From NCBI GenBank assembly GCA_902500755.1, contig CABVRV010000001.1:61904-113762 (forward strand): a DNA stretch of 51,859 nucleotides. Direction: 5' to 3'. Every line of letters begins with the position of its first letter. Position 1 is the first letter of the stretch. Source of the stretch: an uncultured Nitrospira sp. Its GTDB lineage: Bacteria > Nitrospirota > Nitrospiria > Nitrospirales > Nitrospiraceae. The notes under the pieces were generated by a model. The model was not told where the DNA came from and made no database searches. It was given only the letters and a program-made list of their open reading frames with translations. The translations under genes were made by a program, and so were the position numbers. Of the stretch, positions 9,512 to 19,488 are shown one piece after another.

Positions 9512-10470
9512 GTGGCAGATCTCGCAAAGCGCCTCAGTTCTGTCTTGAAAGCCTGAGGACTAGAATAGTCGAACACGTACCGCGTCATATCAAAAAGTGG
9601 TGCAGGGTCCAGATCGCGGAGAAGCTCCGGCTTCCATGTGATCTGCAATTGATTGATCATGGTGATGGGCGTGGGCGTTCCGACGACGCCAAGCTGTACC
9701 TGACCATAGGATTGGGAGAAAATAAGAATTTCTCGGTCAAACATTGCGGCGTTGAGATCTCTCGCCGCGCCTTGGCGCTTGTAGTCTTCTTCAAAACGTT
9801 GAAACGCGGGAGCACGCTCCAGCTCCTCGCGAAACGAATAGAAGATCTTGATCCCGACTCGCTGTTGGTCGTCCATGACCTGAATGGCGTCAGTCACGAC
9901 CGATTCCTGCCCCACTTGCTCTCGTGTCAGAACCAATAGACGACGGATGACCACGCCACGTTTCACGGCCTCCTGGTTCGCCAAGAGATAATTTGGATAG
10001 AGCGCCTCGCCTTTCTTCCAGATATTCCATCGCTCCATCAATGCGTCGATCGAATGCTCAGCTGTTTGAACCAGTCGGACCGCTTCGGCATTCGCCTCGC
10101 CTCCTTGATAGGTCAAGGTCTGCGTCTCCAATTCGCGCAGCTCTTTCCCGATGGCTTCCACCTTGCGGGGAATGTATTTCGGATTCTTGGGGACGTGGAG
10201 CATCACGTCGACCGCCGTCAGCGCCAGGGTCCAGTATTCCTTGGCCTGCCGGGGGGCCTTATCTTTCTGCGCGACCAGCAAGAGCTCTACCGGATTCTTG
10301 TCGAGCAGTTTGGCGATCCTGATGCAGACTTCCGGGTTGGGGATTTTCATCCCGCGTCGCATGAGGTTGGCTTCCGGCTGGGCAATCCCGAGTTTCTTTG
10401 CCAATGCGTAATCGCTGCTCAAGCCATACCGGCTCTTGACCGCTTCAAAGTATTCTGCAACGTCCGTCAT
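9508..10470 (-). CDS. XRE-type HTH regulator with large C-terminal domain
   Basis: A 320-residue protein. Residues 1-70 read as a cro/XRE-like helix-turn-helix (DYALAKKLGIAQPEANLMRRG, then PEVCIRIAKLLDKNPVELLLVAQKDK). The C-terminal 240 residues are alpha/beta and show no family I recognise. The fragment RGVVIRRLLVLTREQV, followed by MDDQQRVGIKIFYSF, recalls phospholipase D-like or sensory folds only weakly. Its stop overlaps the tryptophanase start by four bases, so the pair is translationally coupled, and it may regulate the amino-acid lyase. The inducer is unknown. Confidence 0.7.
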   Translation of the reverse strand: MTDVAEYFEAVKSRYGLSSDYALAKKLGIAQPEANLMRRGMKIPNPEVCIRIAKLLDKNPVELLLVAQKDKAPRQAKEYWTLALTAVDVMLHVPKNPKYIPRKVEAIGKELRELETQTLTYQGGEANAEAVRLVQTAEHSIDALMERWNIWKKGEALYPNYLLANQEAVKRGVVIRRLLVLTREQVGQESVVTDAIQVMDDQQRVGIKIFYSFREELERAPAFQRFEEDYKRQGAARDLNAAMFDREILIFSQSYGQVQLGVVGTPTPITMINQLQITWKPELLRDLDPAPLFDMTRYVFDYSSPQAFKTELRRFARSAT

Positions 10471-10510
10471 CCTGGCCTCATCATCGCTGACCCTTCCCTA
10501 TTCCCGTCAC

Positions 10511-12448
10511 TCATTGCTTCGCAGGCAATCCTGTCAGCCGTTCTCCCGTGGACACAAGTTGGTCTTCCCGACCGTGCTCCGGGCGCCAGGCAAGAATCCC
10601 TTCTTCCAACCACTCCGCCTTACCGACCAGAATATCCTGCGCCAGATGGAACACTCGAGAATCGTCTTGCCACAACGGTTGCTTCAGAGAAAGCAAGGAC
10701 GTCGGATCAAACGCTTCTTTCACTTGTGAGCCGAAGTGCTCCAGAAGCTCATCCGTCAACGGCTGATCCCGGACGACCTGCTGTGATACGTACCACGATA
10801 GCGCTTCCACCGCAAAGAGTTGCATCCCGGCTTTGACTAAACCTGCCATCAACAGCTGCTTGCGCGCGAGGCCTTGACGATGACGGGCTGCGGCCCAGAG
10901 CGACTTCTGTGCGAGATCTCGGGACTTCTTCGTAACAAACCGCTCCCATGGCGATTCAAGTCCAGCGGACGTCGGCCATCGAGCGAAACGGGGGAAGCGG
11001 TCAAGGGAACGGCCCGCGACTTTGGCGAAGAATGGCAAGGCTTGCACCATCTCGCCGATCTGGAATTCCAAGAAGGCCTTTCCCTGGGCGACATACTCGG
11101 CCAACCCTTCCCGCCCGATCCAGAGGGTCAAGATGCCGTTTGTCCCCTCCCAAATAACGTTGATGAGCGCGTCGCGGACCATGCGCTCGATCGGCACCGG
11201 TTGATCCCCATGGAGCCTGAGCGATTCGGATGTTTCAAAGCCGCGACCGCCATAAATGCGGAAGAGATCGAGTACCGATTCGAGCAGCCATTCGGTGGCA
11301 AGAATTTTGGCGGCGGCCGACTCAAGTCGCACATCAACTTTAGTATCAACCCAGTCGCCTGTAATCGTGACCAATGCTTCCAGCGCCAGGACCCGCGAGG
11401 CCATACGTACGATCTTCGCCCCAATATCCGTGTGTTCGCCGATCGGACGATCATATTGCACGCGCTGTTGCGCCCGGCGTCGGGCCAACCACAGACATTG
11501 CTTCAGACTTCCCAAGCAGGCGGCGGGTAGGGTGAGCCGACCCACGGTCAAACTTTCCAATGCGCGTCGCAACCCCTCTCCCTCTTCTCCCAACCGGTCG
11601 GTTACCGGGACGAAGACGTTGTCAAACTGTACAGTGCCATTGTAGATGCCTCGCACGCCCATATAATGGAGTCTGGCACAACGGCACCCAGGTGTGCGGG
11701 TATCGACGACGAAGGCCCCAAATCGCCGGTCTGACTTGAGACGAGTGACTTCGTAAGGTTCGTTCACGATTTGAGCAATCACCACCAGGAGCGACGCCAA
11801 GAACTCGTTATCTTGGCGAGGCGCGTTCGTCGTATACAATTTTTCTCCGGTCAGTCGATAGCCCACCAGGGCGCCCTGCTCTCGTACCGGAAGGGCATAG
11901 GTTCGGAGATCCCAAATATCGCAGCCGGCTCCCTTTTCCGTCAGCGCAAAACCTGAAATGTCGCCTTGCGCCAGGCGTGGTAACAATCGCCGTTTCTGTT
12001 CGCTGTTCCCGACGAGCTTGACCGGTTCCGCCGCTCCAATGGAGTTATGCGCCGAAATCAGCACAGTGGTCGCGGCATCATGGCTTCCCAACAGCATCGC
12101 CACACGGTGGTAGTCTGACTGGGTGAAGCCGAGCCCTCCGTAAATTGTGGGAATTTTCAGGCCGAAGGCGCCGATGTCCTTGAGTGCGGCCAGCACATCC
12201 TCGCCAAGCTCTCCTGATCGGTCGATCTGCTCCGGGTCCACTTTCTCGATGAGAAGGAGACGCAGACGTGTCAGGAAGTCTTCCGTTGCTTCGCTGGCGC
12301 GTGGGATCGACTGTGATCGGAAGAGATCACGGCGCACGATCCCTTCGAACAGGCCCGACAGAAAACCCGAATAGGGAGTCCGATCCCGCGAGGCTTCGGC
12401 GACTGCGAGCGATCCCTGGAAGAGTGGTTTCCTTTCTCCCCTCGTCAT
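10511..12448 (-). CDS. Long-form acyl-CoA dehydrogenase (copy 2)
   Basis: A 645-residue acyl-CoA dehydrogenase parallel in architecture to the protein at 6160-8103. It has GAFGLKIPTIYGGLGFTQ, GFALTEKGAGCDIWDLRT (flavin/substrate loop), GEKLYTTNAPR, GRLTLPAACLGSLKQC and IYGGRGFETSESLRLHGD, followed by a 200-residue helical C-terminal extension. Divergence between the two copies suggests different chain-length or branched substrates. I set the start at ATG 12448, with AGGAGGGGG twelve bases upstream; a longer frame would run into the patatin gene. It is 13 bp downstream of the patatin gene and 40 bp upstream of the XRE gene. Confidence 0.9.
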   Translation of the reverse strand: MTRGERKPLFQGSLAVAEASRDRTPYSGFLSGLFEGIVRRDLFRSQSIPRASEATEDFLTRLRLLLIEKVDPEQIDRSGELGEDVLAALKDIGAFGLKIPTIYGGLGFTQSDYHRVAMLLGSHDAATTVLISAHNSIGAAEPVKLVGNSEQKRRLLPRLAQGDISGFALTEKGAGCDIWDLRTYALPVREQGALVGYRLTGEKLYTTNAPRQDNEFLASLLVVIAQIVNEPYEVTRLKSDRRFGAFVVDTRTPGCRCARLHYMGVRGIYNGTVQFDNVFVPVTDRLGEEGEGLRRALESLTVGRLTLPAACLGSLKQCLWLARRRAQQRVQYDRPIGEHTDIGAKIVRMASRVLALEALVTITGDWVDTKVDVRLESAAAKILATEWLLESVLDLFRIYGGRGFETSESLRLHGDQPVPIERMVRDALINVIWEGTNGILTLWIGREGLAEYVAQGKAFLEFQIGEMVQALPFFAKVAGRSLDRFPRFARWPTSAGLESPWERFVTKKSRDLAQKSLWAAARHRQGLARKQLLMAGLVKAGMQLFAVEALSWYVSQQVVRDQPLTDELLEHFGSQVKEAFDPTSLLSLKQPLWQDDSRVFHLAQDILVGKAEWLEEGILAWRPEHGREDQLVSTGERLTGLPAKQ

Positions 12449-12461
12449 CCCGTTCCCCCTC

Positions 12462-13685
12462 CTACTTCCCTTGGGGCAAGGCAGCACTGGAGTGTCCGAT
12501 TCCCATGGGGACGTCTTTAGCCGGTCGCTTTGGTCGAGCGGACGAAGATATCACCTGGTCAAGCTGAGACAAGCGCGTGGTGACTCGTTTCTCAAATTCG
12601 GCATGCACAATCGTGATCCCATGGCGCGCGAACTGCGTCCGCAGGTCGTTGTAACGATCGCGCGCCAGCGTCACGACCGACAGATATCCCGCTCGTAGGA
12701 GGTGCACCCGGTCCTGATAGCTCAGAAAACTCCGTTCAAACAAGAGGGCATCGTGTGGGCCAGGCGTGATCATCAGCAGTTCTTTATCGGGATGATCCTG
12801 GCGGAACATGGCCAGCGCTTGCGAAAAGCGCGCATCGAAGTTGATGCGACCTGCCTGCTCGCCGATCGTCAAGAATCCCTTATCCCGGAGGTGGCAAATG
12901 CGTGGGGCGCAAGACGATTCGCGCCACGACGCACAGAGCGTGGGAATGAGAGTCATCGGATTGATCATGACCATGAGATTTACCTGTTTGGCGACGGCCA
13001 GGTCGAAAAATGCGGGTCGCCCGATTCCCGCGTCGACATAATCGCGGCCCTCGATGCGCACAGGACAGAAATAGATCGGGGCGGCAGAGGAGGCGGTGAT
13101 AGCCTGGGCAATGGAGATATCCCGCCAGCCCTCTTCGCCGAAGATGACGCTGTCCCCAGATTCCAGATCGATGGCCGGAATATAGAGATCTTTACGAAGA
13201 TCGGTAAACCGGAGGCCGAGCCCCTTGGCCGTGAACGTTTTCTCCAGATACTTGGCAAAGGGCTCTAATCGGTAGATGCCACTGGGGAGCGCATCCTGAG
13301 CCTTATCCAGCAGGTCGATCGCCGTCATCTCGTGATAATTTCTGATGTACAGTTCCAACAACGGCATCAGTTGCTTTGTCGCTCGCCAGAACGTCTTCAT
13401 ACCTTCCCCGATCGCCGGTCTGAAGATATCTCGATGTTCAAAGTAGTAGGGACGTGTCCCGGACAAATTCGTATCGAGGATCTCTTCCGGCTTGACACCC
13501 TGGGCAAGCAGGGCGGCGACCGCTGATCCGGCGCTCACGCCGACATACGTGTCGAAATCGTTACTGGTGAACGATTCGCCGAAGAGATCATCCAGCGCGG
13601 TCAAGGCGCCGACTTCGAAAAGGTACCCCGTGAACCCTCCACCCGCGAGGGCTAAGGCCAATTTTGTCGAACGTTGAGCTTGCAT
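12462..13685 (-). CDS. Patatin-like phospholipase
   Basis: A 407-residue acyl hydrolase of the patatin family. It shows the oxyanion loop GGGFTG (residues 15-20), nucleophile elbow GVSAGS with Ser51, and the catalytic-dyad Asp218 in a DAG motif. It probably releases fatty acids from phospholipids or other esters, which suits a beta-oxidation operon. There is no signal peptide, so action from the cytoplasm is expected. The start at 13685 is chosen because the family core begins at once (KLALALAGGG); a longer frame would overlap the enoyl-CoA hydratase gene. No strong Shine-Dalgarno is visible, so coupling with the upstream gene (26 bp away) is likely. Confidence 0.88.
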   Translation of the reverse strand: MQAQRSTKLALALAGGGFTGYLFEVGALTALDDLFGESFTSNDFDTYVGVSAGSAVAALLAQGVKPEEILDTNLSGTRPYYFEHRDIFRPAIGEGMKTFWRATKQLMPLLELYIRNYHEMTAIDLLDKAQDALPSGIYRLEPFAKYLEKTFTAKGLGLRFTDLRKDLYIPAIDLESGDSVIFGEEGWRDISIAQAITASSAAPIYFCPVRIEGRDYVDAGIGRPAFFDLAVAKQVNLMVMINPMTLIPTLCASWRESSCAPRICHLRDKGFLTIGEQAGRINFDARFSQALAMFRQDHPDKELLMITPGPHDALLFERSFLSYQDRVHLLRAGYLSVVTLARDRYNDLRTQFARHGITIVHAEFEKRVTTRLSQLDQVISSSARPKRPAKDVPMGIGHSSAALPQGK

Positions 13686-13711
13686 GATGTTACGCTGCTG
13701 TCTTCGTAGGG

Positions 13712-14515
13712 CTAGCGGTCCTTGAACCGTGGCTGCCGTTTTTCCAAAAAGGCTGCCGCTCCTTCTTTTCGGTCTTCGGTACCACACAGTTGTCCGAAGA
13801 GCCGAGCCTCGAGATCCAAGCCGTCCGAAAGACTTAGTGCTCTCCCCTGGCGAACCGCCCTAAGCGACGCACGGAGTGCCTCTTGGCTTTTCGTGGCCAT
13901 CGTACGCGCCAGTCCGCGCGCTTGTCGCAGGAGGTCATCAACGGATACCACGTGAGACACCAAACCTAGATTCATGGCTTCTCGAGCTGAGATAGGCTCG
14001 CCTGTAAGGATCAGTTCTATGGCTTTGGATTGCCCGATCAGCCTGGGAAGACGTTGCGTGCCGCCGAATCCAGGCATAATGGCCAGGTTAATTTCCGGAT
14101 GACCCAGTCTGGCGCCTTCGGCTGCTAGGCGGATGTGACAACACATGGCCAATTCCAAGCCTCCCCCTAAACAGGCGCCATTGATCGCTGCAATGACCGG
14201 TTTCGCACAATTCTCAATCTTGTTCAAAATGGTCTGTCCATGGCGGGCCATTGCTTCCGCCATCGTTTCGCCCTCTGCTGAAGAAGGTATTGCGGCCAGT
14301 ACTTGGATATCCGCTCCCGCAACAAAGTACCGGCCCGCGCCGGTGAGCACCACAGCCTTTACGGCGTCATCTTTGGCGAGCAGGTCGAACACACCGTCCA
14401 ATTCCGTAAGCAATTCGGGCGTGAGGACATTGACGGGTGGATGATCGAGAGTCATCAGTGCAACGCCCTCTTCGATTTTGCAACTGAGCATGGTACCCGT
14501 CGTGGTGGTGGTCAT
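13712..14515 (-). CDS. Enoyl-CoA hydratase/isomerase
   Basis: A 267-residue crotonase-family protein. Landmarks are HPPVNVLTPELL near the N-terminus, the oxyanion-forming AGRYFVAGADIQVLAAI, and NGACLGGGLELAMCCHIRLAAEGARLGHPEINLAIMPGFGG, which contains the catalytic-glutamate region (HPEI) of hydratases. It hydrates trans-2-enoyl-CoA in beta-oxidation. Together with the next gene it corresponds to a FadB/FadJ-type fusion split into separate genes. The start at 14515 has TAAGGAGG upstream. A close paralogue is at 36095-36868. Confidence 0.9.
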   Translation of the reverse strand: MTTTTTGTMLSCKIEEGVALMTLDHPPVNVLTPELLTELDGVFDLLAKDDAVKAVVLTGAGRYFVAGADIQVLAAIPSSAEGETMAEAMARHGQTILNKIENCAKPVIAAINGACLGGGLELAMCCHIRLAAEGARLGHPEINLAIMPGFGGTQRLPRLIGQSKAIELILTGEPISAREAMNLGLVSHVVSVDDLLRQARGLARTMATKSQEALRASLRAVRQGRALSLSDGLDLEARLFGQLCGTEDRKEGAAAFLEKRQPRFKDR

Positions 14516-14526
14516 GAGACGCCTCC

Positions 14527-15747
14527 TTAGTATGTAAAGAAACCCCGTCCGGCCATCTGCCCGGTGAAGCCCGCATCCACCATCCTGCGCAACATCGGCG
14601 CCGGCCAGAAGCGCGGCCCGAGTGTCTGAGCGAAGTCTTCCAGCTCGTGCAGGACCTGATCGATCCCAAGTCGATCTGCGAAATGTAGCGGACCTTCTTT
14701 GTCTTTGGGGTAGCCGATCCCTGCTACCATCGCCAGATCGATGTCACCGGCTGAGGCGACTCCTTCTTGAAATGCCGTGACGGCCTCGTTCGTCATCGCC
14801 AGGAGGAGCCGCGATCGACTCCACCGACTCGCACCGTGCCGGGGATCCGACCTGAACTTTTGGAGGAGGTGTTCCAGCCCCTGATCTCGGTCTTCTTCTC
14901 GGCTGGCGTAGTCATAGAAACCGTGGCCGGATTTGACTCCCATACGGCCGGCCTTGAGCATGGTTTCAAGCAGGGGAGCCGGTGTCATGCGGGGCCCGTA
15001 GCTGCGGCACAGAATGCGCGCGACCTCGTATGAGATATCAAGACCCACCGCATCCAAGAGGGCGAGCGGGCCGACCGGCATGCCGAATGATACCATCTCC
15101 TGGTCGATTTCTTGGAGTGTGGCCGCGCCTTCCTGCAACGTGCGAACGGCTTCATTCGCATAGGCCATCAGCACACGATTCACCAAGAAGCCGGCGCACT
15201 CCTTCACGATGATCGGCAGCTTCCCGATGCTTTCAGTAAAACTCACCGCATCATCGAGCGTCTGAGTCGAGGTCGCGAGCCCAGGTATCACCTCGACCAG
15301 CCGCATCACATAGGCGGGATTGAAGAAGTGAATCCCCAGCACCTTGTCCGGCCTTGTCGTGGCGGCACCAAGAGCTGAGATGGACAGTGCCGACGTGTTA
15401 CTGGCGAGGATCGTGCCTCGCGGACAAATCTGGTCTAACTCGTGAAAGACCTGTGCCTTGAGTTTGGCATCCTCCGACACCGCCTCGACCACGAGATCGA
15501 CATTCTTGAAGCCGTCTAGACCGGCCGAGCCGGTCACCAGCAGCATCTTTTCCTCCAGTTGCTCCGCGGTCATTTTCCCCTTGTCGACTCGTGCTTGATA
15601 GATTGCTCGGACCGAATCGAGGCCTCGGTTCACCAAGGCCTCATTGACATCCGCGATTACGACCGGGATGCCCGCATAGCTCACAACCTCTGCGATTTGG
15701 GCTCCCATCGTTCCCGCACCGACAACGCCGACTTTATAGATGTACAT
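14527..15747 (-). CDS. 3-hydroxyacyl-CoA dehydrogenase with duplicated C-terminal domain
   Basis: A 406-residue enzyme that oxidises L-3-hydroxyacyl-CoA to 3-ketoacyl-CoA with NAD+. The Rossmann domain begins [17 protein letters not shown]. The catalytic region includes [13 protein letters not shown] and [17 protein letters not shown]. Two C-terminal dimerisation-type domains follow, the first ending [11 protein letters not shown] (about residue 270) and the second ending [11 protein letters not shown] at the C-terminus. This length and duplication match the dehydrogenase part of FadB/FadJ rather than the 280-residue short enzymes. It has KR-free spacing of only 11 bp to the hydratase gene. 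Confidence 0.92.
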   Translation of the reverse strand: MYIYKVGVVGAGTMGAQIAEVVSYAGIPVVIADVNEALVNRGLDSVRAIYQARVDKGKMTAEQLEEKMLLVTGSAGLDGFKNVDLVVEAVSEDAKLKAQVFHELDQICPRGTILASNTSALSISALGAATTRPDKVLGIHFFNPAYVMRLVEVIPGLATSTQTLDDAVSFTESIGKLPIIVKECAGFLVNRVLMAYANEAVRTLQEGAATLQEIDQEMVSFGMPVGPLALLDAVGLDISYEVARILCRSYGPRMTPAPLLETMLKAGRMGVKSGHGFYDYASREEDRDQGLEHLLQKFRSDPRHGASRWSRSRLLLAMTNEAVTAFQEGVASAGDIDLAMVAGIGYPKDKEGPLHFADRLGIDQVLHELEDFAQTLGPRFWPAPMLRRMVDAGFTGQMAGRGFFTY

Positions 15748-15774
15748 GGCATGCTCCTTTAACGAGCGTGCGGT

Positions 15775-16965
15775 TTATATCTGTTCCAGCACCATGGCCG
15801 CTCCCTGTCCTCCACCGACGCACAGAGCCACGGCTCCCAACGCGGCGCCGCGTCGTCGCATCTCGTGCAGAATCGTGATGACAAGACGTGCGCCGGTCAT
15901 GCCGACCGGATGGCCCAAGGCGATGGCGCCACCGTTGACGTTGACGAGTTCTCGTTTGAGTCCCAACAATCGTTCGACGGCAAGATACTGAGCGGCAAAC
16001 GCTTCGTTCACCTCGATCAGTTCGAGATCCGTCAAACGGAGTCCTGCTCGCTTGAGTGCCGATGGAAGTGCCTCTACCGGCCCGATACCCATGCGGGCTG
16101 GGTCCACTCCCACGAAGGCATAGCTTTTCACACGGCCGAGTGGACGCAAGCCAAGATCCCGTGCCCGCTCCGCAGACATGACAATGGCAGCGGCAGCCCC
16201 GTCGTTGAGCGGGCAACTGTTCCCCGCCGTGACGGTTCCACCTTCCTTAAAGAGCGGCGGATAGAGGGCCAACTGTGGCTCGGTCAGCCCGATGTTTGGG
16301 CCTTCATCTTGTGTCACCACGAGCGGCGGAACCTCGCGCCCGGCCACCGACTTGGTGACGCTGACGGGCACGAGCTCCTCTTTCAGCCGGCCTTCTCTCA
16401 CGGCCTTAAACGCGCGGCGATGACTTTCCACCGCGAATCCGTCCTGCTCCGCACGACCGATTCCAAATTCTTCTGCCAACGTCTCCGCGGTTCGGCCCAT
16501 CAATTGGCCGCAAACGGGGTCCGTCAATCCTTCCCAAATACTGTCGATGAACTCGGCGTGCCGCAGCCGCTTGCCCCAGCGCATATCTCGCGAGAGATAG
16601 GGGGCACGGCTCATATTCTCGACGCCGCCCACGATTTGGACATTGGCATCCTGGCTTTGGAGGTTCTGGTAAGCATTTACGAACGGCTGGAGGCCTGATG
16701 AGCAATTGCGCTGAACCGTATAGGCTGGAGTTGTGATGGGGAGGCCAGATTGGAGGGCGATGACGCGGGCGATGTTATAGGCATCGCTTGGTTGCCCCAC
16801 ACAGCCAAAGATCACTTCATCGATTACGGTCGGATCGATGTCGGTTTTTGCAATAACCTCGCGTACCGCCAGTTCCCCGAGTTTCTGCGCCGGCACGTCC
16901 TTCAAGGCTCCGCCGTAGTTCCCGATCGGAGTCCGTACGCCGGCTACGATCACGAGATCATTCAT
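15775..16965 (-). CDS. Acetyl-CoA acyltransferase (thiolase)
   Basis: A 396-residue thiolase that cleaves 3-ketoacyl-CoA to acetyl-CoA and a shortened acyl-CoA. The nucleophile is Cys88 in QRNCSSGLQ, with [23 protein letters not shown] and [11 protein letters not shown] in the C-terminal half supplying the His and second Cys. A start at ATG 16965 is supported by AAAGGGGCTCCC. It sits 11 bp downstream of the acyl-CoA ligase in the beta-oxidation block, so it probably acts on medium or long chains. A second thiolase at 26571-27758 probably serves short acyl-CoAs. Confidence 0.93.
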   Translation of the reverse strand: MNDLVIVAGVRTPIGNYGGALKDVPAQKLGELAVREVIAKTDIDPTVIDEVIFGCVGQPSDAYNIARVIALQSGLPITTPAYTVQRNCSSGLQPFVNAYQNLQSQDANVQIVGGVENMSRAPYLSRDMRWGKRLRHAEFIDSIWEGLTDPVCGQLMGRTAETLAEEFGIGRAEQDGFAVESHRRAFKAVREGRLKEELVPVSVTKSVAGREVPPLVVTQDEGPNIGLTEPQLALYPPLFKEGGTVTAGNSCPLNDGAAAAIVMSAERARDLGLRPLGRVKSYAFVGVDPARMGIGPVEALPSALKRAGLRLTDLELIEVNEAFAAQYLAVERLLGLKRELVNVNGGAIALGHPVGMTGARLVITILHEMRRRGAALGAVALCVGGGQGAAMVLEQI

Positions 16966-16976
16966 GGGAGCCCCTT

Positions 16977-18692
16977 TCACACCGTCTGATGTTGAGCCGT
17001 TTCGGCCTCGCTCACACGAACGGCCTCGTCGCGCATCGTCCGGCGTAGGACCTTGCCGATGACCGTGCGTGGCAACTCTTGGCGGAATTCAACAGCCGAC
17101 GGAATCTTGTACAGCGCCAGCCATCTGGCGCAGTGTTGGAGTAATTCCTGTTCCGTGACGAACGATCCAGCTTTTCTCACGACATAGGCTTTGACTATTT
17201 CTCCGTACAGATGATCTTGGACTCCAACGACGGCCGCCTCAGAGACCGCCTTGTGTTGGAGCAACACCTCTTCAACCTCTCGCGGGTAGACAGTCTCCCC
17301 TCGGGATTTGATGATGTCTTTTTTGCGGTCGACGAAGAAGAAGTAGCCCTCGTCGTTTCTGCGCACGAGGTCGCCGGTGAACAGCCAACCGTCGCGTAAG
17401 ACCGCCTGCGTGTCCTCTTCCTTGTTCCAGTATCCGCGCATGACCTGTGGGCCTTTCACGATCAATTCGCCTGCTTCACCGTCGGGAACGTCCTGGAGTC
17501 CTGTCTCGGCGTCGACCACACGCGCCTCCGTATCCGGGAAGGGGAGGCCCATCGTTCCTGGTGGGTGTGTGCCCTCCAGAGGATTACAATGCGTGGTCGG
17601 TCCTGCCTCACTCAGCCCATAGCCTTCTGCGATTCTCACACCGGTTGTCCGCTCAAACCGCTCCTGCACCTCCGCCGGCAGCGGGCTTGCACCGGATAGG
17701 CAGACCCGCAGAGAACGGAGATTGTAGCGCTCGACATGCGGGAACTCGGTGATCTTCGCGAACATCATCGGCACTCCCGAGAAAACGGTAGCGCGATGTG
17801 TATGGATCGTTTTGACCACCTCGTCGGGATGAAAACGCGGAAGAAGGATGATCGGACAACCAGTCGCGATGGCCAAGTTTTGGCAGGTACTCTGGCCGTA
17901 GCAGTGGAAGAAGGGGATTGCTCCCAGGAAGAGTTCTCGGCCGTCTTGAAAATGCGGATCCCAGGCACGCCCTTGAAGCGTGTTCACGACCACGTTTCGG
18001 TGGGTCAGCATCACGCCTTTTGGTATGCCGGTGGTCCCACCCGTGTATTGGAGTTGCGCGAGGTCATCCGGGTGAACGCTCGGCAAATCCGAAAGATGGT
18101 CCCCATTCATAGTGGAAGTCGTGTTGAGCAGCTCAAGAAAGTCGTATATCGATGGTCCGGTCGGAGCGGAAATCCATCGTTTAGCCAGCCGAGCTTTGAG
18201 GGGATACAGGAATTTCTTTAACGGAGGGAGAAAATCTCGAATACTGGTGATGATAATGCGCTTGGGAAGAGACGTCGCGGTCTTGACCGCCTGGATACGC
18301 GGGTAGAACAGGTCAAGGGCCACGATGGTGTCGCTGCCGGAGTCCATTACTTGTATCTGGAGTTCTCGTTCAACGTAGAGAGGATTGGTGGGAACGACAA
18401 TGGCTCCGGCCTTCAGGACGCTGTAGTACGCGATGACTGCCTGTGGGATGTTGGGGAGCATCAATGCGACTCGATCGCCTTGCCGTACCCCGAGCCGCCG
18501 CAGGGCGAACGCCAGACGCGTCGCCAAATCATCAAGGTCGCGATAGGAGATGCGGGATCCATAGAAGAGCAGCGCGGACGAGTCCGGCGCTCGTGCGGCT
18601 GAGTGCCGTAGAAGATCCGGCACGGCCCATTCGGGGTAATCGACACTCGCGGGTACTCCGGCAGCATACCGGCTGATCCAAGGCCGTTTCAT
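16977..18692 (-). CDS. Long-chain fatty-acid-CoA ligase
   Basis: A 571-residue ANL-superfamily enzyme that activates fatty acids to acyl-CoA through an acyl-adenylate. It shows the P-loop-like LQYTGGTTGIPKGVMLTHRN, the AMP site EGYGLSEAGPTTHCNP, GWLFTGDLVRRNDEGYF and the FACL signature DRKKDIIKSRGETVYPREVEEVL. Near the C-terminus the catalytic lysine lies in PRTVIGKVLRR. It resembles FadD in length and motif order. It is the second gene of the minus block, and the start has GGAGGGGCAT upstream. Confidence 0.93.
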   Translation of the reverse strand: MKRPWISRYAAGVPASVDYPEWAVPDLLRHSAARAPDSSALLFYGSRISYRDLDDLATRLAFALRRLGVRQGDRVALMLPNIPQAVIAYYSVLKAGAIVVPTNPLYVERELQIQVMDSGSDTIVALDLFYPRIQAVKTATSLPKRIIITSIRDFLPPLKKFLYPLKARLAKRWISAPTGPSIYDFLELLNTTSTMNGDHLSDLPSVHPDDLAQLQYTGGTTGIPKGVMLTHRNVVVNTLQGRAWDPHFQDGRELFLGAIPFFHCYGQSTCQNLAIATGCPIILLPRFHPDEVVKTIHTHRATVFSGVPMMFAKITEFPHVERYNLRSLRVCLSGASPLPAEVQERFERTTGVRIAEGYGLSEAGPTTHCNPLEGTHPPGTMGLPFPDTEARVVDAETGLQDVPDGEAGELIVKGPQVMRGYWNKEEDTQAVLRDGWLFTGDLVRRNDEGYFFFVDRKKDIIKSRGETVYPREVEEVLLQHKAVSEAAVVGVQDHLYGEIVKAYVVRKAGSFVTEQELLQHCARWLALYKIPSAVEFRQELPRTVIGKVLRRTMRDEAVRVSEAETAQHQTV

Positions 18693-18747
18693 ATGCCCCT
18701 CCGTGCATCCCGACTCGAACCGATGTTCGGACGCCTGCCCCGTATTG

Positions 18748-19488
18748 TTAAGCGACCATCGTTCGCGCTTCGTTCTGGGCTAGTTGCCCGACATTGGCGA
18801 GTCGATGTTCGAGTCCCATCCAAAATCCCTCCAGGTAGTCCAGTACCGCCGTCATGCCTTGCTGAAAATCTTGCGTTTGCCGCGCCTCGAGCCTCTCAAG
18901 GCCAGGGCTACTGTTCATAGCCTGCACGGCTTGTTTCATAGCTTCCTCATGGCCCTGCTCTAGTTGCTGGTGAAATGTGAAATACGTCAAGTCCATGTGT
19001 GGGTGTCGTATGGTTTTGAGATGCATGAGCCCGGGGATGAGATGATCCCACATCGTGATGGCCATGTTCTCAAGGCCGAATGCGGCCCCCAATGCCTTCG
19101 CATGGTTGCCGTCGCTGTAGAGCCGTTCCATCCCTTCGATGTAGGCGCGGGTTGATGGAAGCATCGGGTGCGTCATGGCGCTGTGAACATCGATGCCGAG
19201 GGATCGCAGAAAATCCCGGTACAGCAGCTCGTGTCGCCGCCGAGTCTCCCCGTCGCCCAACTCAGAGTACAGCACTTTAGTCAGCTCGTCGGCGATCTGT
19301 TCGTCCTCCGTATTCACAAGTTGGGACACCAGAATCTTAGGGAAAAAGCGAGCGAAGTTGTAAAACTCGCGCGCAAACTCCGTGAGTTCGGTATCGGTGA
19401 GGACTCCGGATCGAAAACGACGCAGGTAAGGATTGTTAATGGCCCCATGTCTTAAAACGAGCTGTCTCATTTCTTGATAGAACGTCAT
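18748..19488 (-). CDS. Heme-oxygenase-like diiron oxidase-type protein
   Basis: A 246-residue all-helical protein of the iron-containing redox / TenA-PqqC-like superfamily. Candidate metal ligands are a Glu near 76 or 81, His86 (RRRHELL), Glu140 (GLENMAI) and the HxxxExxH motif His173-Glu177-His180. The last set has nearly the spacing of Chlamydia CADD (Glu142, His174-Asp178-His181). Known relatives include UndA (fatty-acid decarboxylation to alkenes), BesC and CADD (p-aminobenzoate synthesis), so the reaction cannot be named. As the first gene of a fatty-acid operon it may act on fatty acids. I chose ATG 19488 because AGGAGG overlaps the alternative GTG at 19494. Confidence 0.72.
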   Translation of the reverse strand: MTFYQEMRQLVLRHGAINNPYLRRFRSGVLTDTELTEFAREFYNFARFFPKILVSQLVNTEDEQIADELTKVLYSELGDGETRRRHELLYRDFLRSLGIDVHSAMTHPMLPSTRAYIEGMERLYSDGNHAKALGAAFGLENMAITMWDHLIPGLMHLKTIRHPHMDLTYFTFHQQLEQGHEEAMKQAVQAMNSSPGLERLEARQTQDFQQGMTAVLDYLEGFWMGLEHRLANVGQLAQNEARTMVA

